DNA from: Euborellia annulipes
Lineage: Eukaryota > Arthropoda > Insecta > Dermaptera > Anisolabididae
Assembly: GCA_023213315.1 (NCBI GenBank)
Contig: JAKCPI010004492.1
Span: 30,000 to 93,999, forward strand
Reading direction: 5' to 3'
DNA length: 64,000 nt
Shown here in pieces: positions 57,607 through 64,000 of the stretch. The position numbers and the translations under genes are program-made. The first letter of the stretch is position 1; every line of letters begins with the position of its first letter. Below the pieces are notes generated by a model that saw only the letters and a program-made list of their open reading frames with translations, ran no database searches and had not been told where the DNA came from.

Positions 57607-58573
57607 TTTGAATCCAGATGTAAAATTTATAAGTATGGGAAAATATTTATATTTTGTTACCATGGCAACCATTTCTCATATCTTCCCTATGAAATACAAG
57701 AGTAAGGTGGTCTTCAGAAGATTTCAATGGCAAAATGAGAATATACATTTGAAAGAGCATCTAAAAAATAATTGATTTTTGAATTTTAATCAAAATCCTT
57801 GGAACGAATTTTGAGAAAATCGAAAAAAAAGTGAAAAACCACATCAGTAAAGTACTAGTACTTTTTGGCCGATTTTGATTAAAAGCTTATTTTAACGCCT
57901 GAGGGAGGTGCCTAATTTAAATATAAAATTTCAACTTCTTAGCTCATTTCTTTCATGCTTAAAAAATTGAATTAGTTTTACTTACCATCACATCCATCAT
58001 CCCCTTGATTGAATCATTTCTTCTCTCTGACTGTCTGTGGACCATCATTGAACTTGAATTTACAAATTCTTTTTTTATATATTCTAAAATGATGTTCATA
58101 ATCTTTCGGATGGGTAAATCTCTCTCGGGTTGTTATTAATAAACGAAAAATACCCAGATGCATTTTCTCTTTTCTTCAACCTTACTGATGACGTACAACT
58201 TGTACTCAGTTAAGGTCCGAGTCTCGGGGTGCTAATTTTCGGAGATTCCAGCGGCTGGCCACAATTTTGAAGCTATCGACCTCAATTTTTTTTTTTAATT
58301 AAAGCTATTTAAAATATCTACAACTTATAGAAGCCCTTTTTTTGATTTTCGAAAAAATTAAAATTTTTTTTAGATTAATGGCATTAAATAAGAGATATTT
58401 TAAAAAAATTCGCTCTATATCTTATAGATAATTAAATTAGTAATCATTGTGTTAAAAAATAATTAAGTTTTTACCCTAATTAATTAGCTGGAACCTTTCA
58501 AATGAAATGGAATAAAATGCTTGTATTCCTATGGTTTCCGCGCCATCTCTTGCAGCCTAGAGTAACTTGGTAC

Positions 58574-58838
58574 CAGGGGCGGATTAAATGGGAGGGGGCG
58601 GTGGGGATGATCGCCCCCCCCCCGAGAAGAAATTCAAACAGTTATAAAAACTAGTAATCTAAAGAAATTATGATTTCCGCTCTTTAATTTCAATTGAATT
58701 TGTTACCAATCAATTTAAATAAATAGGAAAGGGGTCTAAATGGCCATAGATGCCGACAAAGTCCTTAAATAAAAAAAATTAAAAAAAAAAACCGCCCCCC
58801 CCCCCCGCCCCCGACAAAATTGCATTAATCCGCCCCTG
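58574..58838. mobile_element. hAT-like MITE, 265 bp
   Basis: TIR CAGGGGCGGATTAA / TTAATCCGCCCCTG. TSD CTTGGTAC perfect (58566-58573, 58839-58846). Contains a SINE body scrap at about 58716-58775. Confidence 0.75.
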
Positions 58839-58846
58839 CTTGGTAC

Positions 58847-59680
58847 TGAATCGTCTTCTAACGGCTTTTCGAGCCGCGCACCTTAACATCTCTCGTTATA
58901 ATACAAACAAGAATTCCGAAATTTCATCTGAAATTCAATTTAATTTGTCTGGACGAAAAAATTTTTGATTTAATTTTGTAAATTTGTTCTCTGTCGGCTT
59001 ACACTAAAAATAACTTGCAGCATTTTCTTGTAGAGTGTGCCATTGCTAGAGCCGGATGTTGAAAATCTATATGTTTGTATAGAAGCTGAAAACGTTCCTG
59101 AAACTTTGCGCTTATCCATTTCATGAGTATTCGACTCGAAATAACCCTCTTTGTTCCGACTATATATGCATATTTTGGCTTTATTTGAAGAAATCCCATG
59201 CACAATGAATGTTTTGCCAATTTTTAACCGAAGCAACCTTTTCATGCATATATTTTAACATTTTTTTTTTTTTTTTAAGTAAAAAGCATGTTTTGAATAT
59301 TTTTGTGTAGTTGCTTTTAAAGTCTAATTTATGTGCAAAAATTAAAAATTATTTTTAATATTTTCAAACTTTCGCGCTTTACAGGGTGGAAATGTAAATG
59401 ATCAACATTTCAACCCCAATTTGTCCCAGATTTCTGGGCCTGTCTCTTCAAAGATCATTTTCTGCGTGTTCTCAGATACACGCTTTAAATTAATTTCAAA
59501 TTTTATTTTTAATATTATAATTTTTATAAGTTATGTGTCTTTATTAAGTTGCTAGCTTCATAAAGCCTTTAATAGTGAAGAAAGTTTGTTCCCTGGAAGA
59601 AGATTTCTGCATTATAGACAAACTAAAGATCAATCAACTGACTCTAACTGAAGCAACCGGCCCTGAGTATTATAGAAAGC
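58847..59680. other. Unassigned; weak frames
   Basis: Short frames near 59030-59125 (plus) and 59575-59688 (plus, LKINQLTLTEATGPEYYRKP) look protein-like but have no family match. A repeat shared with 27920-28045 and 28605-28690 lies at about 59480-59575. Confidence 0.3.
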
Positions 59681-59688
59681 CATTGGAG

Positions 59689-59823
59689 CAGTGGCTTAGT
59701 GAGAATAAAGTCATAGGCTCAAGTTATCCAACAATTTTTTGTTTTGCGGGCCATTTGGCGCCCCTTTGTGAGTAGCACCCGGGGCATGATGGCCCCTCTT
59801 GCCCCACTCTCGCTACGCCACTG
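59689..59823. mobile_element. hAT-like MITE, 135 bp
   Basis: TSD CATTGGAG perfect (59681-59688, 59824-59831). Ends CAGTGGCTTAGTGAGA / TCTCGCTACGCCACTG. Confidence 0.65.
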
Positions 59824-59884
59824 CATTGGAGAAAATTCAACGTTAACAGAGCTTCTCTCTTGAAATGAGTTGGCCTATATATAA

Positions 59885-59972
59885 ATAAAATGTGCTGTGG
59901 CTGGTTGCAGATCACACAACCTTCCGTAATTGAATGTCGGTCGTATCCTCTGCTTGTCACATCAGAATTTGT
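59885..59972 (+). repeat. Family A hairpin, diverged
   Basis: GTGCTGTGGCTGGTTGCAGA ... CTTGTCACATCAGAATTTGTG. Another shortened hairpin (TCTGGTGTGACCGACC) lies at about 60384-60440. Confidence 0.45.
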
Positions 59973-60624
59973 GTATATATACAGTCCATATAATTTCTGG
60001 CAACACATTATAATTTTTTTTTTTTTTTTAATTTAAGGTCTTTTTCTGCATCTGAGTCTGAGTGACTACTTAATTTGTTAAGAATATTATACTTTTTTAA
60101 GCTACTTAAATTTGATTGATTTTTTTTTTTACTTAATAAACTAGTTTATGTATTAGATTTCACAAACTGGGTATATTAAAATTCAAGCAGGACAGTATAT
60201 GAAAAACGATTGAAAATTCATATTTTTTTTACAGTGTAATTAGATTATTTGAACTAAATCAGAACTAATTTGTAAGTCATAAATTATTGTAATTTATTTG
60301 CATTCTATAATGTGTTCACTTATAGTAAATTATCTGAAGACTCAAACTGCAAAAGTGAAAGTGAGATTTTCATATAATAAAAAAATCTGGTGTGACCGAC
60401 CACACAGCTCTCGCAATCGAAAGTTGATATTTTGTGTCTGTTTATAAAAATACTTGATATCAGGTAAACTATTTTGGTTTATTTGGGTAAGATACAACGT
60501 TTGGGCACCAATTCAAAATATACAGTACATTGCTAGAAGTAAGTTGATTTGTGATTGTATCTGAATTTATTCAGAAGAAGGTTGCAGAAACGTTATACAA
60601 ATAAATCACATTTAATTCTAAACA

Positions 60625-60670
60625 CAGTAAAACCCCTATTATCCGGCAAGCAGTCCTCGGATTAACCGGC
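60625..60670 (+). mobile_element. pogo/Tigger-type element end fragment
   Basis: CAGTAAAACCCCTATTATCC then GGATTAACCGGCC, typical of pogo-like ends. A direct partial repeat (CTCGGATTAACCGGCC) is at about 60946-60961, and there is no opposite end. Confidence 0.35.
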
Positions 60671-61264
60671 CTATCCCATTAGTATTATAAATTACATATA
60701 TTTATCATACATTATTTTTATTATTACATAAGCTTATATTATATAGAAATTCATTTTTTCTTTGTAATTTAATTAAACTGTGTGGTTCAACATTGTGCAA
60801 TATGTATGAAGAGGGAGAGGGGAGTTTGTTTACTCGCTTGCTTCCAGTCTCTTTTTCTACTACAGAGGCTTGAGATCTCTTAAGCAAAAATAAGCGAGTT
60901 AGAAAAACGAAAACGTGTGATGAAAATCAATTTTTCATCGAAACCTCGGATTAACCGGCCAAACGGATTACCAGGCCAGGGTCTCGGTCCCGACCAGGGT
61001 TTTTATTGTACAGGGAAAGAGTTTGTTTGGCTCCTCGTCGAGCGAGACATGGCGGATCATCGCCACCCAAGGAACTTTTCACTTTTTTATTATCTTGTTC
61101 TGCGAGTGGATGATTGCTGTTGCCAAAAACGTTGCCTGGTGTTGAGAAATTCGATGGCCCCTTGAGCACACCGAGTGGCATCCTCGCTTCGGAGGTCTAA
61201 AAAAAAAAAAAATAGAATGATTTAATAATTTCTATTTCAATTGATTGGTATCCGATTCAATTGA

Positions 61265-61335
61265 AATAAATTATATCGCCGGGGACGGGATGCGAGCCCT
61301 TGGCCCTTGCCAATGTTTACCTCTGAGCCATAGGA
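61265..61335 (-). other. tRNA-like sequence
   Basis: Minus strand ATGGCTCAGAGGTAAACA (A-box-like) and GGGCTCGCATCCCGTCCCC (B-box-like), probably a tRNA-derived scrap. Confidence 0.3.
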
Positions 61336-61634
61336 CAAGGGCAGAGAGGAAATTTTCTCGGGCCCTCAAGGCTTGTAAAAAAATAAGTTGTAAATCACTT
61401 TTCTACCGACCTAAGTGTTATGTGATATTTTTAATGAAATTTAATGTCTATTAAATAAATTGAATTCAGTTCTTCCTCCACCTGCAACTCAACAGCAATC
61501 CAATGTTGTTTGTTTCCTTGTCAGTTTACTCTATAATGTCAAATAATCGAAACGTCGTTGTTCGGTATTAATATTTGGAAAAACTTTAAATGAAGCGGAC
61601 ATTATTGATTTCTAATTATCAAATGTTTATTATG

Positions 61635-61824
61635 CAGGGCCGGATCTAGGGGGGGGGGGGGGGCATGTGCCCCGGGCGGCAGATATCAGGGGGCGGCAAT
61701 TAAAGAAAGATTTACTAAAAAAAAAGGTAAAATTATATGAATTTTGTATAGAAAATTTTAAGGAGGGGGCGGCAAATTAAATTTTGCCCCCCCCCCCCTA
61801 AAAAATCTCATAGTTCCGGCCCTG
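61635..61824. mobile_element. hAT-like MITE, 190 bp
   Basis: Ends CAGGGCCGGATCTA / AGTTCCGGCCCTG with TATTATG(C) on both sides (61628-61635, 61825-61832). Long G and C runs. Confidence 0.65.
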
Positions 61825-62093
61825 TATTATGCATTCAGCTACGCGAGAGAAGAGTCTCTAATAAATTTCTTTTTTTAATTCATGAGTAAACCTACCGTGC
61901 CTGCCTGTTAAAAACAGTGCAACATTTTTGTTTCTTCTTAAGAAGACCTATTCTAATCTATTTTAATGATACTGTAATATTAAACATTTAATACGAAATA
62001 TTCTATATTCTAAGCAAATTTAACACAAATCCATATCATTTTAAATAATTACAATTTAAAGACAAATATTTTCAATTTGAAGGACAAATCAAC

Positions 62094-62341
62094 TTCTTCT
62101 TCTTCTTCTTCTTCTTCTTCCTTCTTCGCTTTAATCCCGCGGTGCGGGGTCGGCGGTTCATGGGTTTGGGTTTTTGCGACCGGGAAGAAATAGAACAAGC
62201 CGGGCCGTCGCACGGTCTGACGCCTGTTAAAAATATAGAAGGGAAGGGATTGACATGCAAAGAACAGAAGTACTGCCAGTCCCAGCTAGGGTAGACCGTG
62301 GTCGCCATCCACATACCCACAAGATGTGGGCCCCTGAGCAA
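62094..62341 (-). mobile_element. Retroposed sequence with (GAA)n tail and 17-bp TSD
   Basis: TSD TTGAAGGACAAATCAAC (62077-62093, 62342-62358). The minus strand ends in a GAAGAA tail preceded by CACCGCGGGATTAAAGCG. GC-rich interior. Either a SINE or a short LINE 3' end; no polymerase motif. Confidence 0.6.
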
Positions 62342-62605
62342 TTGAAGGACAAATCAACATAATCTCGAAATGTTTTGTTGGATATTAATAAAAAATTTTG
62401 TTTTTATAAGAATTTCCAATAAAATAGACAGAGAAAAACTGAAATGAAAAGATTATTTTAAAATTTTATAAATTTGGCGTTAATAAATAAAATTCGACAT
62501 TTTTGTCTTTTGTTTTATTTAAATTGTAATTATTTATTAAAATGATATGGATTTGTGTTAATGTATAAGATATTTCATATTAAATGTTTCTCATTAAGAT
62601 AGATT

Positions 62606-62865
62606 CAAGGGCGGATACAGAGGTGTTTCTCGGGGGGGGGGGGTAATCTGGTGTGACTGGTCGCAGAGCACACAATTTTTTTCTTAATTTCGGTAATTTA
62701 AAGGCGCATTCTATACTTGTTTGCCAGAATATAAATACAAATCAAATTTTTAAGTATTAATTTTTCAAAATTATACATTCAAAATACATTTTTTTTCGAA
62801 AAAAGTATTTTTTTCAAATCTCAGGGGATTACCCCCTTTACCCCCTTCCCTTGTATCCGCCCTTG
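62606..62865 (-). mobile_element. hAT-like MITE (260-bp family)
   Basis: TSD GATAGATT perfect (62598-62605, 62866-62873). TIR CAAGGGCGGATACA / TGTATCCGCCCTTG; inner family A hairpin half in opposite orientation to the other two copies. Confidence 0.75.
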
Positions 62866-62989
62866 GATAGATTAGTACAGGTCTTAAGAAGAAACAATAA
62901 TGTTCCACTATTTTTGACGGTCAGTACATTTATTTAAACTTTTAGACTATTAATCCAAAATTTATTTAATAGAATAAGTCTAGGCCTAT

Positions 62990-63060
62990 ATAATAAAGTC
63001 GAACCAGCTGGGAGGTCCAGGGGGGGGGGGGGCTAAGCCTTCGGCGGGTGGAGCGGCTAG
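62990..63060 (+). mobile_element. Helitron-like 3' end
   Basis: GAACCAGCTGGGAGGTCC, G run, GCCTTCGGCGGGTGGAGC, GGCTAG. Confidence 0.45.
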
Positions 63061-63086
63061 TTTAATTATAAATAGATAATAACGAC

Positions 63087-63283
63087 TCAGAGCAGACCTG
63101 GATTCTTAAGGAGTTGTTCAAGATAGAGTTTATCCTTAGAGAGTGGTCCCTTTGGTTGGTTTTGTGTTTTATTTGAAGATTTCTTTGTATTGCTTGTCGA
63201 TCTTGATCTTAACTGATCCTCTCTTTTCTCCTCTTCTTTATCTTCTTCCTCGTCAGAAAATGTAGGCCATAAAATATCCTTTC
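63087..63283 (-). CDS. Candidate terminal coding exon, acidic/basic low-complexity C-terminus
   Basis: A minus-strand acceptor (TTCTTTTGTGTTCCATAATAG) precedes an open frame of about 65 codons that begins ...KDILWPTFSDEEED, continues through a Lys/Glu-rich and Ser/Asn/Lys-rich stretch, and ends LYLEQLLKNPGLL before TGA at 63089-63087. The sequence is not covered by any repeat family seen in the window, whereas both flanks are (Helitron-like end below 63060, family A above 63350). A weak donor CAG|GTCTGC just before the stop would make it an internal exon instead. The composition resembles a charged nuclear-protein tail, but I do not recognise it. No poly(A) signal is visible before the downstream repeat. 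Confidence 0.35.
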
Positions 63284-63511
63284 CTATTATGGAACACAAA
63301 AGAAGAATTGAATTAGTTTCTAACCTCCCCTCTCTATCTTTGTATAAATAAATACGTAAGAGAAAGTAAAATGAAACTCTTTTAAATGACAAACTGAGCA
63401 TAGTATACTAGTTGCACAGCCTAGGCAGCGGGAGTTCGTCCTTTCATGTAATTCTGATTATTTCAAAGTGAGCCCTTTCTCTTCAATCTTTTCATTGTAA
63501 TAGATTCAAGT

Positions 63512-64000
63512 GGAAAAATTCTGGTGTGACTAGTCGCACACCACTCAACTTTCTCTTACCCTTCGGCAAGAGGAAGTTGTGTACTGTGCTTGGCACACCA
63601 GATTTTTTGTGTCGAGATATACTTAGGCTCCGACAGTACGTTTTGTACGGATTTGAATTCAAGATGTAAAATTTATAAACAGAAAAAATATTTATATTTT
63701 GTTACAATGGCAACCATTTCTCCTATCTTTCTATGAAGTACAAGAGCAAAGTGGTCTTCAAAAGATTTCAATGGCAAAACGAGAATATACATTTTAAAGA
63801 GCATCTAAAAAATAATTGATTTATGAATTTTAATCAAAATCGTTGGAGCGAATTTTTTAGAAAATCGAAAAAAAACTGAAAAACTACATCAATAAAGTAC
63901 TAGTACTTTTTGGCCGATTTTAATTAAAAGCTTATTTTCACGCCCCAGTTGGGTGCCTAATTTAAATATAAAATTTCAACTTCCTAGCTCAATTCCTTCA
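63512..64000 (+). repeat. Family A copy running off the window
   Basis: Hairpin 63517-63610, complete body; the microsatellite and tail would lie beyond 64000. Confidence 0.7.

Larger units (their letters stand above)
56440..57970 (+). repeat. Family A copy split by a hAT element
   Basis: Hairpin 56440-56520; sequence to TTTGAATC, hAT 56562-57606, body resumes at TTTGAATCCAGATG and ends near 57970. Confidence 0.65.

Noticed and set aside
59030..59125. Plus-strand frame PLLEPDVENLYVCIEAENVP after a possible acceptor
   Set aside because: Protein-like composition but only about 30 codons, an in-frame stop, and no donor or family match.

Overview
This 64 kb window is AT-rich eukaryotic DNA with very low gene density and heavy transposable-element content, most likely from an invertebrate metazoan and plausibly an arthropod. 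The clues are spliced exons, Jockey-like LINEs, tRNA-derived SINEs, hAT and mariner DNA elements, Helitron-like ends and short runs of the arthropod telomere motif TTAGG/CCTAA. No species call is possible from the sequence alone. There is no operon-like gene order, rRNA, intact tRNA or CRISPR.

Host-gene evidence is confined to three minus-strand places. (1) 14668-15209 is an exon with a good acceptor and donor. It carries 5'UTR, an ATG at 14973 and 102 codons of a membrane-anchored protein (short tail, hydrophobic segment, Pro-rich stem). (2) 54688-55210 is a GC/CpG-rich promoter-like island with a TATA box, two perfect TGACGTCA sites and a strong minus-strand splice donor (GTAAGTAC). It could be the untranslated first exon of the same gene, which would make about 39 kb of the window one repeat-packed intron. 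(3) 63087-63283 is a candidate terminal exon of an upstream minus-strand gene. Everything else looks intronic or intergenic.

Repeats dominate. Family A (full unit about 650-700 bp) opens with a ~90 bp hairpin, has a unique body with a variable microsatellite, and ends in a second small palindrome. There are about 25 loci on both strands, and many are targets for later insertions. At least 17 hAT-like elements are bounded by 8-bp target-site duplications (TSDs) (94-1332, 6237-6613, 7139-8081, 20451-20516, 28775-29033, 29923-30071, 30257-30538, 39220-39597, 41058-41431, 44746-45003, 49601-51143, 49919-50787, 56562-57606, 58574-58838, 59689-59823, 61635-61824, 62606-62865). One keeps the N-terminal part of a transposase. 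Other families are tRNA-head SINEs, 5'-truncated LINEs, Helitron-like 3' ends finishing in CTAG, a mariner-type foldback with a transposase motif in its loop (41706-43285), and a series of long palindromes.

The most interesting recurring signal is a short module resembling a hammerhead-ribozyme core (CTGANGA or a close variant, a small stem, GAAAC, GTC/GTT). It sits in at least eight otherwise unrelated repeats, several of them inverted repeats, and one of these elements has a 13-bp retrotransposition-style TSD. Family relationships here are inferred by eye and were not tested by database search.
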